From positions 434,001-498,000 of the forward strand of contig JAZGTN010000196.1 of the NCBI GenBank assembly GCA_037783415.1: a stretch of 64,000 bases of DNA, read 5' to 3'. A program made the translations under genes and the position numbers. Origin of the DNA: Leptasterias polaris (taxonomy: Eukaryota > Echinodermata > Asteroidea > Forcipulatida > Asteriidae). Shown piece after piece: positions 45,001-59,700 of this stretch; positions within the stretch are counted from its first letter, which is position 1; each line of letters starts with the position of its first letter. The notes beneath the pieces were generated by a model. It ran no database searches. It was not told the DNA's origin and saw only the letters and a program-made list of their open reading frames with translations.

Positions 45001-48000
45001 TGGCTTGATATACATCATGCTTATGATTATCTAAGAGACATCACAACCTTGGCTCCTGAACAATTTGGAGTGTAGCCATCACTAGAATTGCAAGTTTTTG
45101 GGACTACACATAATGTTTCAAAATAATTAGGAGACGGCACATCCTTGGATCATGAACAACCTTAAAGTCCAACAATCACTAGGTTTGCAAGTTTATAGGG
45201 ACTGGAAATCATGCTTAAGAACAATTAAAAGACGGCACAACCTTGGATTATGAAAAGTTTTAGAGTTCAACAATAACTAGGTTGTCTTGTTATTAACTTG
45301 TGAGTTCAACATTCACCAGGCTTGCTTCCAAATAATAAAGATATGGCACAATCTTAGATCATGATCAACTTGAAAGTTCATCAATCACTAGATATGCAAG
45401 CTTTTGGAGACTACACCTTTTGTTTCACTTGATCGTGAAAAAAATAAGAACAAATCTGTAGGGTGGCAGGTTTTGATGGATCCTTAAAAACAATGGCTCA
45501 GTAACAATATCTCCAATGTTTAATAAACTTAGTACAACCTCTCAGACCTTTGGGTTGTTATCATTTGTCCATCATGAAGTGGTTGTTAACTTTATTGCTA
45601 TTTCATACCTTTTTCAAGTTCACCGAAACTGTGATTCCTCTCCAAACTTCACTATGATGTGCCCTCATGTTCCGTTGTCGTCGGCTCTGTTGATGTGCTG
45701 TTTGGTTTGAGTTACCACTTCCACTTTGAGTCACAGCTTCGTCTCCTTAGCAGTTTATGAGTTGAAACAAATTCTATTGTGAACTTCTCTTCAATCTGTG
45801 GACAAGCAAAGTAAGACACACTTTAATAAGGATTTTATCAAATTTCATCATGCTTGTGCAAGGTTTTAGAAACACTACAACATTGGCTTGTGAACAATCA
45901 TTACATTGGAAACATTTTCAACAACGCTTGAGCCTCAAGGACAACTAAAAGGCAGCACATCATCCACTAATTACTACTATAACAGTTGAACAAACATAAG
46001 TTCGGAGAAACAACGAGAAACAAAACAATACGACTTGTGACCAATTAAAGTTCAACAATCACTAGGTTGGCAACATGCTTGGCTCATGAAACATTTCGAG
46101 TTTAGCAAGCATTAGGTTTTCATGTTCTGATATAATTAAGAGACGCCACATCCTTGGATCATGATCAATCTTAAAGTTCAACAATCACTAGGTTGGCTTG
46201 GTAGACATCATGCTTGAGATTAACTAAGAGACGTCACAACCTCGGCTCATGAACAATTTGGAGTGTAGCCATCACTAGAATTGCAAGTTTTCATGTTTCA
46301 AAATAATTAGGAGACGCCACATCCTTGGATCATGAACAATCTTAAAGTTCAACAATCACTAGGGTGGCTTGGTAGACATCATGCTTGAGATTAACTAAGA
46401 GACGAACAATTTGGAGTGTAACCATCACTAGAATTGCTAGTTTTTAGGGACTACACATTATGTTTCAAAATAATTAGGAGACGGCATGTCCTTGGATCAT
46501 GAACAATATTAAAGTTCAACAATCACTAGGTTGGCTTTGTAGACATCATGCTTGGCTCATGAAACATTTCGAGTTTAGCAAGCACTAGGTTTCCAAGTTT
46601 TAACTGACTACACATCATGTTCCATATAATTAGGAGAAGGCTCATCCTTGGATCATGAGGGCACATCCTTGGATCATGAACAATCTTAAAGTTCAGCAAT
46701 CACTAGGTTGGCTTGATATACATCATGCTTATGATTATCTAAGAGACATCACAACCTTGGCTCCTGAACAATTTGGAGTGTAGCCATCACTAGAATTGCA
46801 AGTTTTTGGGACTACACATAATGTTTCAAAATAATTAGGAGACGGCACATCCTTGGATCATGAACAACCTTAAAGTCCAACAATCACTAGGTTTGCAAGT
46901 TTATAGGGACTGGAAATCATGCTTAAGAACAATTAAAAGACGGCACAACCTTGGATTATGAAAAGTTTTAGAGTTCAACAATAACTAGGTTGTCTTGTTA
47001 TTAACTTGTGAGTTCAACATTCACCAGGCTTGCTTCCAAATAATAAAGATATGGCACAATCTTAGATCATGATCAACTTGAAAGTTCATCAATCACTAGA
47101 TATGCAAGCTTTTGGAGACTACACCTTTTGTTTCACTTGATCGTGAAAAAAATAAGAACAAATCTGTAGGGTGGCAGGTTTTGATGGATCCTTAAAAACA
47201 ATGGCTCAGTAACAATATCTCCAATGTTTAATAAACTTAGTACAACCTCTCAGACCTTTGGGTTGTTATCATTTGTCCATCATGAAGTGGTTGTTAACTT
47301 TATTGCTATTTCATACCTTTTTCAAGTTCACCGAAACTGTGATTCCTCTCCAAACTTCACTATGATGTGCCCTCATGTTCCGTTGTCGTCGGCTCTGTTG
47401 ATGTGCTGTTTGGTTTGAGTTACCACTTCCACTTTGAGTCACAGCTTCGTCTCCTTAGCAGTTTATGAGTTGAAACAAATTCTATTGTGAACTTCTCTTC
47501 AATCTGTGGACAAGCAAAGTAAGACACACTTTAATAAGGATTTTATCAAATTTCATCATGCTTGTGCAAGGTTTTAGAAACACTACAACATTGGCTTGTG
47601 AACAATCATTACATTGGAAACATTTTCAACAACGCTTGAGCCTCAAGGACAACTAAAAGGCAGCACATCATCCACTAATTACTACTATAACAGTTGAACA
47701 AACATAAGTTCGGAGAAACAACGAGAAACAAAACAATACGAAAGTTCAACAATCACTAGGTTGGCAACATGCTTGGCTCATGAAACATTTCGAGTTTAGC
47801 AAGCATTAGGTTTTCATGTTCTGATATAATTAAGAGACGCCACATCCTTGGATCATGATCAATCTTAAAGTTCAACAATCACTAGGTTGGCTTGGTAGAC
47901 ATCATGCTTGAGATTAACTAAGAGACGTCACAACCTCGGCTCATGAACAATTTGGAGTGTAGCCATCACTAGAATTGCAAGTTTTCATGTTTCAAAATAA

Positions 48001-48904
48001 TTAGGAGACGCCACATCCTTGGATCATGAACAATCTTAAAGTTCAACAATCACTAGGGTGGCTTGGTAGACATCATGCTTGAGATTAACTAAGAGACGAA
48101 CAATTTGGAGTGTAACCATCACTAGAATTGCTAGTTTTTAGGGACTACACATTATGTTTCAAAATAATTAGGAGAGGGCATGTCCTTGGATCATGAACAA
48201 TATTAAAGTTCAACAATCACTAGGTTGGCTTTGTAGACATCATGCTTGGCTCATGAAACATTTCGAGTTTAGCAAGCACTAGGTTTCCAAGTTTTAACTG
48301 ACTACACATCATGTTCCATATAATTAGGAGAAGGCTCATCCTTGGATCATGAGGGCACATCCTTGGATCATGAACAATCTTAAAGTTCAGCAATCACTAG
48401 GTTGGCTTGATATACATCATGCTTATGATTATCTAAGAGACATCACAACCTTGGCTCCTGAACAATTTGGAGTGTAGCCATCACTAGAATTGCAAGTTTT
48501 TGGGACTACACATAATGTTTCAAAATAATTAGGAGACGGCACATCCTTGGATCATGAACAACCTTAAAGTCCAACAATCACTAGGTTTGCAAGTTTATAG
48601 GGACTGGAAATCATGCTTAAGAACAATTAAAAGACGGCACAACCTTGGATTATGAAAAGTTTTAGAGTTCAACAATAACTAGGTTGTCTTGTTATTAACT
48701 TGTGAGTTCAACATTCACCAGGCTTGCTTCCAAATAATAAAGATATGGCACAATCTTAGATCATGATCAACTTGAAAGTTCATCAATCACTTTTGGAGAC
48801 TACACCTTTTGTTTCACTTGATCGTGAAAAAAATAAGAACAAATCTGTAGGGTGGCAGGTTTTGATGGATCCTTAAAAACAATGGCTCAGTAACAATATC
48901 TCCA
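42100..48904 (+). repeat. HOR block of 1708-bp A-type units (4 units; the last is 1681 bp)
   Basis: Units at 42100, 43808 and 45516 are 1708 bp. The unit at 47224 is 1681 bp, explained by two deletions: 14 bp at GACTTGTGACCAATTAAAG (about 47740) and 13 bp at CACTAGATATGCAAGCTTTT (about 48790). The unit carrying the 1166-bp insertion (39223-42099) has the same 1708-bp backbone. Confidence 0.95.
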
Positions 48905-51900
48905 ATGTTTAATAAACTTAGTACAACCTCTCAGACCTTTGGGTTGTTATCATTTGTCCATCATGAAGTGGTTGTTAACTTTATTGCTATTTCATACCTT
49001 TTTCAAGTTCACCGAAACTGTGATTCCTCTCCAAACTTCACTATGATGTGCCCTCATGTTCCGTTGTCGTCGGCTCTGTTGATGTGCTGTTTGGTTTGAG
49101 TTACCACTTCCACTTTGAGTCACAGCTTCGTCTCCTTAGCAGTTTATGAGTTGAAACAAATTCTATTGTGAACTTCTCTTCAATCTGTGGACAAGCAAAG
49201 TAAGACACACTTTAATAAGGATTTTATCAAATTTCATCATGCTTGTGCAAGGTTTTAGAAACACTACAACATTGGCTTGTGAACAATCATTACATTGGAA
49301 ACATTTTCAACAACGCTTGAGCCTCAAGGACAACTAAAAGGCAGCACATCATCCACTAATTACTACTATAACAGTTGAACAAACATAAGTTCGGAGAAAC
49401 AACGAGAAACAAAACAATACGACTTGTGACCAATTAAAGTTCAACAATCACTAGGTTGGCAACATGCTTGGCTCATGAAACATTTCGAGTTTAGCAAGCA
49501 TTAGGTTTTCATGTTCTGATATAATTAAGAGACGCCACATCCTTGGATCATGATCAATCTTAAAGTTCAACAATCACTAGGTTGGCTTGGTAGACATCAT
49601 GCTTGAGATTAACTAAGAGACGTCACAACCTCGGCTCATGAACAATTTGGAGTGTAGCCATCACTAGAATTGCAAGTTTTCATGTTTCAAAATAATTAGG
49701 AGACGCCACATCCTTGGATCATGAACAATCTTAAAGTTCAACAATCACTAGGGTGCCTTGGTAGACATCATGCTTGAGATTAACTAAGAGACGAACAATT
49801 TGGAGTGTAACCATCACTAGAATTGCTAGTTTTTAGGGACTACACATTATGTTTCAAAATAATTAGGAGACGGCATGTCCTTGGATCATGACGACACAAC
49901 CTTGGATCATGAACAATATTAAAGTTCAACAATCACTAGGTTGGCTTTGTAGACATCATGCTTGGCTCATGAAACATTTCGAGTTTAGCAAGCACTAGGT
50001 TTCCAAGTTTTAACTGACTACACATCATGTTCCATATAATTAGGAGAAGGCTCATCCTTGGATCATGAGGGCACATCCTTGGATCATGAACAATCTTAAA
50101 GTTCAGCAATCACTAGGTTGGCTTGATATACATCATGCTTATGATTATCTAAGAGACATCACAACCTTGGCTCCTGAACAATTTGGAGTGTAGCCATCAC
50201 TAGAATTGCAAGTTTTTGGGACTACACATAATGTTTCAAAATAATTAGGAGACGGCACATCCTTGGATCATGAACAACCTTAAAGTCCAACAATCACTAG
50301 GTTTGCAAGTTTATAGGGACTAGAAATCATGCTTAAGAACAATTAAAAGACGGCACAACCTTGGATTATGAAAAGTTTTAGAGTTCAACAATAACTAGGT
50401 TGTCTTGTTATTAACTTGTGAGTTCAACATTCACCAGGCTTGCTTCCAAATAATAAAGATATGGCACAATCTTAGATCATGATCAACTTGAAAGTTCATC
50501 AATCACTAGATATGCAAGCTTTTGGAGACTACACCTTTTGTTTCACTTGATCGTGAAAAAAATAAGAACAAATCTGTAGGGTGGCAGGTTTTGATGGATC
50601 CTTAAAAACAATGGCTCAGTAACAATATCTCCAATGTTTAATAAACTTAGTACAACCTCTCAGACCTTTGGGTTGTTATCATTTGTCCATCATGAAGTGG
50701 TTGTTAACTTTATTGCTATTTCATACCTTTTTCAAGTTCACCGAAACTGTGATTCCTCTCCAAACTTCACTATGATGTGCCCTCATGTTCCGTTGTCGTC
50801 GGCTCTGTTGATGTGCTGTTTGGTTTGAGTTACCACTTCCACTTTGAGTCACAGCTTCGTCTCCTTAGCAGTTTATGAGTTGAAACAAATTCTATTGTGA
50901 ACTTCTCTTCAATCTGTGGACAAGCAAAGTAAGACACACTTTAATAAGGATTTTATCAAATTTCATCATGCTTGTGCAAGGTTTTAGAAACACTACAACA
51001 TTGGCTTGTGAACAATCATTACATTGGAAACATTTTCAACAACGCTTGAGCCTCAAGGACAACTAAAAGGCAGCACATCATCCACTAATTACTACTATAA
51101 CAGTTGAACAAACAAAAGTTCGGAGAAACAACGAGAAACAAAACAATACGACTTGTGACCAATTAAAGTTCAACAATCACTAGGTTGGCAACATGCTTGG
51201 CTCATGAAACATTTCGAGTTTAGCAAGCATTAGGTTTTCATGTTCTGATATAATTAAGAGACGCCACATCCTTGGATCATGATCAATCTTAAAGTTCAAC
51301 AATCACTAGGTTGGCTTGGTAGACATCATGCTTGAGATTAACTAAGAGACGTCACAACCTCGGCTCATGAACAATTTGGAGTGTAGCCATCACTAGAATT
51401 GCAAGTTTTCATGTTTCAAAATAATTAGGAGACGCCACATCCTTGGATCATGAACAATCTTAAAGTTCAACAATCACTAGGGTGCCTTGGTAGACATCAT
51501 GCTTGAGATTAACTAAGAGACGAACAATTTGGAGTGTAACCATCACTAGAATTGCTAGTTTTTAGGGACTACACATTATGTTTCAAAATAATTAGGAGAC
51601 GGCATGTCCTTGGATCATGACAACACAACCTTGGATCATGAACAATATTAAAGTTCAACAATCACTAGGTTGGCTTTGTAGACATCATGCTTGGCTCATG
51701 AAACATTTCGAGTTTAGCAAGCACTAGGTTTCCAAGTTTTAACTGACTACACATCATGTTCCATATAATTAGGAGAAGGCTCATCCTTGGATCATGAGGG
51801 CACATCCTTGGATCATGAACAATCTTAAAGTTCAGTAATCACTAGGTTGGCTTGATATACATCATGCTTATGATTATCTAAGAGACATCACAACCTTGGC

Positions 51901-54900
51901 TCCTGAACAATTTGGAGTGTAGCCATCACTAGAATTGCAAGTTTTTGGGACTACACATAATGTTTCAAAATAATTAGGAGACGGCACATCCTTGGATCAT
52001 GAACAACCTTAAAGTCCAACAATCACTAGGTTTGCAAGTTTATAGGGACTGGAAATCATGCTTAAGAACAATTAAAAGACGGCACAACCTTGGATTATGA
52101 AAAGTTTTAGAGTTCAACAATAACTAGGTTGTCTTGTTATTAACTTGTGAGTTCAACATTCACCAGGCTTGCTTCCAAATAATAAAGATATGGCACAATC
52201 TTAGATCATGATCAACTTGAAAGTTCATCAATCACTAGATATGCAAGCTTTTGGAGACTACACCTTTTGTTTCACTTGATCGTGAAAAAAATAAGAACAA
52301 ATCTGTAGGGTGGCAGGTTTTGATGGATCCTTAAAAACAATGGCTCAGTAACAATATCTCCAATGTTTAATAAACTTAGTACAACCTCTCAGACCTTTGG
52401 GTTGTTATCATTTGTCCATCATGAAGTGGTTGTTAACTTTATTGCTATTTCATACCTTTTTCAAGTTCACCGAAACTGTGATTCCTCTCCAAACTTCACT
52501 ATGATGTGCCCTCATGTTCCGTTGTCGTCGGCTCTGTTGATGTGCTGTTTGGTTTGAGTTACCACTTCCACTTTGAGTCACAGCTTCGTCTCCTTAGCAG
52601 TTTATGAGTTGAAACAAATTCTATTGTGAACTTCTCTTCAATCTGTGGACAAGCAAAGTAAGACACACTTTAATAAGGATTTTATCAAATTTCATCATGC
52701 TTGTGCAAGGTTTTAGAAACACTACAACATTGGCTTGTGAACAATCATTACATTGGAAACATTTTCAACAACGCTTGAGCCTCAAGGACAACTAAAAGGC
52801 AGCACATCATCCACTAATTACTACTATAACAGTTGAACAAACATAAGTTCGGAGAAACAACGAGAAACAAAACAATACGACTTGTGACCAATTAAAGTTC
52901 AACAATCACTAGGTTGGCAACATGCTTGGCTCATGAAACATTTCGAGTTTAGCAAGCATTAGGTTTTCATGTTCTGATATAATTAAGAGACGCCACATCC
53001 TTGGATCATGATCAATCTTAAAGTTCAACAATCACTAGGTTGGCTTGGTAGACATCATGCTTGAGATTAACTAAGAGACGTCACAACCTCGGCTCATGAA
53101 CAATTTGGAGTGTAGCCATCACTAGAATTGCAAGTTTTCATGTTTCAAAATAATTAGGAGACGCCACATCCTTGGATCATGAACAATCTTAAAGTTCAAC
53201 AATCACTAGGGTGCCTTGGTAGACATCATGCTTGAGATTAACTAAGAGACGAACAATTTGGAGTGTAACCATCACTAGAATTGCTAGTTTTTAGGGACTA
53301 CACATTATGTTTCAAAATAATTAGGAGACGGCATGTCCTTGGATCATGACGACACAACCTTGGATCATGAACAATATTAAAGTTCAACAATCACTAGGTT
53401 GGCTTTGTAGACATCATGCTTGGCTCATGAAACATTTCGAGTTTAGCAAGCACTAGGTTTCCAAGTTTTAACTGACTACACATCATGTTCCATATAATTA
53501 GGAGAAGGCTCATCCTTGGATCATGAGGGCACATCCTTGGATCATGAACAATCTTAAAGTTCAGCAATCACTAGGTTGGCTTGATATACATCATGCTTAT
53601 GATTATCTAAGAGACATCACAACCTTGGCTCCTGAACAATTTGGAGTGTAGCCATCACTAGAATTGCAAGTTTTTGGGACTACACATAATGTTTCAAAAT
53701 AATTAGGAGACGGCACATCCTTGGATCATGAACAACCTTAAAGTCCAACAATCACTAGGTTTGCAAGTTTATAGGGACTAGAAATCATGCTTAAGAACAA
53801 TTAAAAGACGGCACAACCTTGGATTATGAAAAGTTTTAGAGTTCAACAATAACTAGGTTGTCTTGTTATTAACTTGTGAGTTCAACATTCACCAGGCTTG
53901 CTTCCAAATAATAAAGATATGGCACAATCTTAGATCATGATCAACTTGAAAGTTCATCAATCACTAGATATGCAAGCTTTTGGAGACTACACCTTTTGTT
54001 TCACTTGATCGTGAAAAAAATAAGAACAAATCTGTAGGGTGGCAGGTTTTGATGGATCCTTAAAAACAATGGCTCAGTAACAATATCTCCAATGTTTAAT
54101 AAACTTAGTACAACCTCTCAGACCTTTGGGTTGTTATCATTTGTCCATCATGAAGTGGTTGTTAACTTTATTGCTATTTCATACCTTTTTCAAGTTCACC
54201 GAAACTGTGATTCCTCTCCAAACTTCACTATGATGTGCCCTCATGTTCCGTTGTCGTCGGCTCTGTTGATGTGCTGTTTGGTTTGAGTTACCACTTCCAC
54301 TTTGAGTCACAGCTTCGTCTCCTTAGCAGTTTATGAGTTGAAACAAATTCTATTGTGAACTTCTCTTCAATCTGTGGACAAGCAAAGTAAGACACACTTT
54401 AATAAGGATTTTATCAAATTTCATCATGCTTGTGCAAGGTTTTAGAAACACTACAACATTGGCTTGTGAACAATCATTACATTGGAAACATTTTCAACAA
54501 CGCTTGAGCCTCAAGGACAACTAAAAGGCAGCACATCATCCACTAATTACTACTATAACAGTTGAACAAACAAAAGTTCGGAGAAACAACGAGAAACAAA
54601 ACAATACGACTTGTGACCAATTAAAGTTCAACAATCACTAGGTTGGCAACATGCTTGGCTCATGAAACATTTCGAGTTTAGCAAGCATTAGGTTTTCATG
54701 TTCTGATATAATTAAGAGACGCCACATCCTTGGATCATGATCAATCTTAAAGTTCAACAATCACTAGGTTGGCTTGGTAGACATCATGCTTGAGATTAAC
54801 TAAGAGACGTCACAACCTCGGCTCATGAACAATTTGGAGTGTAGCCATCACTAGAATTGCAAGTTTTCATGTTTCAAAATAATTAGGAGACGCCACATCC

Positions 54901-55820
54901 TTGGATCATGAACAATCTTAAAGTTCAACAATCACTAGGGTGCCTTGGTAGACATCATGCTTGAGATTAACTAAGAGACGAACAATTTGGAGTGTAACCA
55001 TCACTAGAATTGCTAGTTTTTAGGGACTACACATTATGTTTCAAAATAATTAGGAGACGGCATGTCCTTGGATCATGACAACACAACCTTGGATCATGAA
55101 CAATATTAAAGTTCAACAATCACTAGGTTGGCTTTGTAGACATCATGCTTGGCTCATGAAACATTTCGAGTTTAGCAAGCACTAGGTTTCCAAGTTTTAA
55201 CTGACTACACATCATGTTCCATATAATTAGGAGAAGGCTCATCCTTGGATCATGAGGGCACATCCTTGGATCATGAACAATCTTAAAGTTCAGCAATCAC
55301 TAGGTTGGCTTGATATACATCATGCTTATGATTATCTAAGAGACATCACAACCTTGGCTCCTGAACAATTTGGAGTGTAGCCATCACTAGAATTGCAAGT
55401 TTTTGGGACTACACATAATGTTTCAAAATAATTAGGAGACGGCACATCCTTGGATCATGAACAACCTTAAAGTCCAACAATCACTAGGTTTGCAAGTTTA
55501 TAGGGACTAGAAATCATGCTTAAGAACAATTAAAAGACGGCACAACCTTGGATTATGAAAAGTTTTAGAGTTCAACAATAACTAGGTTGTCTTGTTATTA
55601 ACTTGTGAGTTCAACATTCACCAGGCTTGCTTCCAAATAATAAAGATATGGCACAATCTTAGATCATGATCAACTTGAAAGTTCATCAATCACTAGATAT
55701 GCAAGCTTTTGGAGACTACACCTTTTGTTTCACTTGATCGTGAAAAAAATAAGAACAAATCTGTAGGGTGGCAGGTTTTGATGGATCCTTAAAAACAATG
55801 GCTCAGTAACAATATCTCCA
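48905..55820 (+). repeat. HOR block of four 1729-bp A-type units
   Basis: These units are 21 bp longer than the 1708-bp type because GACGACACAACCTTGGATCA+T is duplicated near 49890, 51620, 53350 and 55080. They also share GGGTGCCTTGG instead of GGGTGGCTTGG. Substitutions such as ACAAAAGTTCGG versus ACATAAGTTCGG and GACAACAC versus GACGACAC alternate between units, suggesting duplication in pairs. Confidence 0.95.
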
Positions 55821-57598
55821 ATGTTTAATAAACTTAGTACAACCTCTCAGACCTTTGGGTTGTTATCATTTGTCCATCATGAAGTGGTTGTTAACTTTAT
55901 TGCTATTTCATACCTTTTTCAAGTTCACCGAAACTGTGATTCCTCTCCAAACTTCACTATGATGTGCCCTCATGTTCCGTTGTCGTCGGCTCTGTTGATG
56001 TGCTGTTTGGTTTGAGTTACCACTTCCACTTTGAGTCACAGCTTCGTCTCCTTAGCAGTTTATGAGTTGAAACAAATTCTATTGTGAACTTCTCTTCAAT
56101 CTGTGGACAAGCAAAGTAAGACACACTTTAATAAGGATTTTATCAAATTTCATCATGCTTGTGCAAGGTTTTAGAAACACTACAACATTGGCTTGTGAAC
56201 AATCATTACATTGGAAACATTTTCAACAACGCTTGAGCCTCAAGGACAACTAAAAGGCAGCACATCATCCACTAATTACTACTATAACAGTTGAACAAAC
56301 AAAAGTTCGGAGAAACAACGAGAAACAAAACAATACGACTTGTGACCAATTAAAGTTCAACAATCACTAGGTTGGCAACATGCTTGGCTCATGAAACATT
56401 TCGAGTTTAGCAAGCATTAGGTTTTCATGTTCTGATATAATTAAGAGACGCCACATCCTTGGATCATGATCAATCTTAAAGTTCAACAATCACTAGGTTG
56501 GCTTGGTAGACATCATGCTTGAGATTAACTAAGAGACGTCACAACCTCGGCTCATGAACAATTTGGAGTGTAGCCATCACTAGAATTGCAAGTTTTCATG
56601 TTTCAAAATAATTAGGAGACGCCACATCCTTGGATCATGAACAATCTTAAAGTTCAACAATCACTAGGGTGGCTTGGTAGACATCATGCTTGAGATTAAC
56701 TAAGAGACGAACAATTTGGAGTGTAACCATCACTAGAATTGCTAGTTTTTAGGGACTACACATTATGTTTCAAAATAATTAGGAGACGGCATGTCCTTGG
56801 ATCATGAACAATATTAAAGTTCAACAATCACTAGGTTGGCTTTGTAGACATCATGCTTGGCTCATGAAACATTTCGAGTTTAGCAAGCACTAGGTTTCCA
56901 AGTTTTAACTGACTACACATCATGTTCCATATAATTAGGAGAAGGCTCATCCTTGGATCATGAGGGCACATCCTTGGATCATGAACAATCTTAAAGTTCA
57001 GCAATCACTAGGTTGGCTTGATATACATCATGCTGATGATTATCTAAGAGACATCACAACCTTGGCTCCTGAACAATTTGGAGTGTAGCCATCACTAGAA
57101 TTGCTAGTTTTTGGGACTACACATAATGTTTCAAAATAATTAGGAGACGGCACATCCTTGGATCATGAACAACCTTAAAGTCCAACAATCACTATAATTG
57201 CAAGTTATTAGGGACTACAAATCATGCTTCGTATCTAAACATCTTGTAGTTTCAACATTCACTAGGTTTGCAAGTTTATAGGGACTGGAAATCATGCTTA
57301 AGAACAATTAAAAGACGCCACAACCTTGGATTATGAAAAGTTTTAGAGTTCAACAATAACTAGGTTGTCTTGTTATTAACTTGTGAGTTCAACATTCACC
57401 AGGCTTGCTTCCAAATAATAAAGATATGGCACAATCTTAGATCATGATCAACTTGAAAGTTCATCAATCACTAGATATGCAAGCTTTTGGAGACTACACC
57501 TTTTGTTTCACTTGATCGTGAACAAAATAAGAACAAATCTGTAGGGTGGCAGGTTTTGATGGATCCTTAAAAACAATGGCTCAGTAACAATATCTCCA
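55821..57598 (+). repeat. HOR unit, 1778 bp, hybrid of A-type and founder-type
   Basis: The first part matches the 1708-bp type. After about 57100 it has the extra ~70 bp (ATAATTGCAAGTTATTAGGG, ATCATGCTTCGTATCTAAAC) seen in the founder and 4195-bp units. It carries GTGAACAAAATAAG, a variant shared in this window only with the next unit. Confidence 0.9.
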
Positions 57599-59700
57599 AT
57601 GTTTAATAAACTTAGTACAACCTCTCAGACCTTTGGGTTGTTATCATTTGTCCATCATGAAGTGGTTGTTAACTTTATTGCTATTTCATACCTTTTTCAA
57701 GTTCACCGAAACTGTGATTCCTCTCCAAACTTCACTATGATGTGCCCTCATGTTCCGTTGTCGTCGGCTCTGTTGATGTGCTGTTTGGTTTGAGTTACCA
57801 CTTCCACTTTGAGTCACAGCTTCGTCTCCTTAGCAGTTTATGAGTTGAAACAAATTCTATTGTGAACTTCTCTTCAATCTGTGGACAAGCAAAGTAAGAC
57901 ACACTTTAATAAGGATTTTATCAAATTTCATCATGCTTGTGCAAGGTTTTAGAAACACTACAACATTGGCTTGTGAACAATCATTACATTGGAAACATTT
58001 TCAACAACGCTTGAGCCTCAAGGACAACTAAAAGGCAGCACATCATCCACTAATTACTACTATAACAGTTGAACAAACATAAGTTCGGAGAAACAACGAG
58101 AAACAAAACAATACGACTTGTGACCAATTAAAGTTCAACAATCACTAGGTTGGCAACATGCTTGGCTCATGAAACATTTCGAGTTTAGCAAGCATTAGGT
58201 TTTCATGTTCTGATATAATTAAGAGACGCCACATCCTTGGATCATGATCAATCTTACAGTTCAACAATCACTACGGTGGCTTATGAAGAAGTAAGAGACA
58301 ACGCAACCTTGGATCATAAACAATATTTAAAGTTCAACAATCACTAGGTTGGCTTGGTAGTGGCATGCTTAGTGAATAACTGAGAGACGTCACAACCTTA
58401 GCTCATGAATCAGTTGGTAGTTTAGCAATCACAAGGTATACAAGTTGATACAGACTTCATATCATTCTTCAAACTAATTAAGAGACAGCATAACTTTGGC
58501 TCATGAACAATTTGGGAGTTAAGCAATCACTATGTTTCCAAGTTTTAAGGGACAACACACTACGTTTCAATAATTTAAGATTGTTCATGATCCAAGGATG
58601 TGGCGTCTCCTAGCAAGCCTGGTTGGCTTGGTAGACATCATGCTTGAGATTAACTAAGAGACGTCACAACCTCGGCTCATGAACAATTTGGAGTGTAGCC
58701 ATCACTAGAATTGCAAGTTTTCATGTTTCAAAATAATTAGGAGACGCCACATCCTTGGATCATGAACAATCACTAGGGTGGCTTGGTAGACATCATGCTA
58801 AGAGACGAACAATTTGGAGTGTAACCATCACTAGAATTGCAAGTTTTTAGGGACTACACATTATGTTTCAAAATAATTAGGAGACGGCATGTCCTTGGAT
58901 CATGACGACACAACCTTGGATCATGAACAATATTAAAGTTCAACAATCACTAGATTGGCTTGGTAGACATCATGCTTAATATTGGCTCATGAAACATTTG
59001 GAGCTTAGCAAGCACTAGGTTTCCAAGTTTTAACTGACTACACATCATGTTCCATATAATTAGGAGACGGCTCATCCTTGGATAATGAGGGCACATCCTT
59101 GGATCATGAACAATCTTAAAGTTCAGCAATCATGCTTATGATTATCTAAGAGACATCACAACCTTGGCTCCTGAACAATTTGGAGTGTAGCCATCACTAG
59201 AATTGCTAGTTTTTGGGACTACACATAATGTTTCAAAATAATTAGGAGACGGCACATCCTTGGATCATGAACAACCTTAAAGTCCAACAATCACTATAAT
59301 TGCAAGTTATTAGGGACTACAAATCATGCTTCGTATCTAAACATCTTGTAGTTTCAACATTCACTAGGTTTGCAAGTTTATAGGGACTGGAAATCATGCT
59401 TAAGAACAATTAAAAGACGGCACAACCTTGGATTATGAAAAGTTTTAGAGTTCAACAATAACTAGGTTGTCTTGTTATTAACTTGTGAGTTCAACATTCA
59501 CCAGGCTTGCTTCCAAATAATAAAGATATGGCACAATCTTAGATCATGATCAACTTGAAAGTTCATCAATCACTAGATATGCAAGCTTTTGGAGACTACA
59601 CCTTTTGTTTCACTTGATCGTGAACAAAATAAGAACAAATCTGTAGGGTGGCAGGTTTTGATGGATCCTTAAAAACAATGGCTCAGTAACAATATCTCCA
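57599..59700 (+). repeat. HOR unit, 2102 bp, founder-type
   Basis: It contains the extra monomers otherwise seen only at 25191-25560, including the inverted segment at 58577-58611. The offset from the founder unit is about 33,063 bp. It shares the GTGAACAAAATAAG variant with the preceding unit. Confidence 0.9.
58577..58611 (-). repeat. Inverted monomer segment, second copy
   Basis: Same 35-bp micro-inversion as at 25514-25548, in the same context, proving common descent of the two units. Confidence 0.85.
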
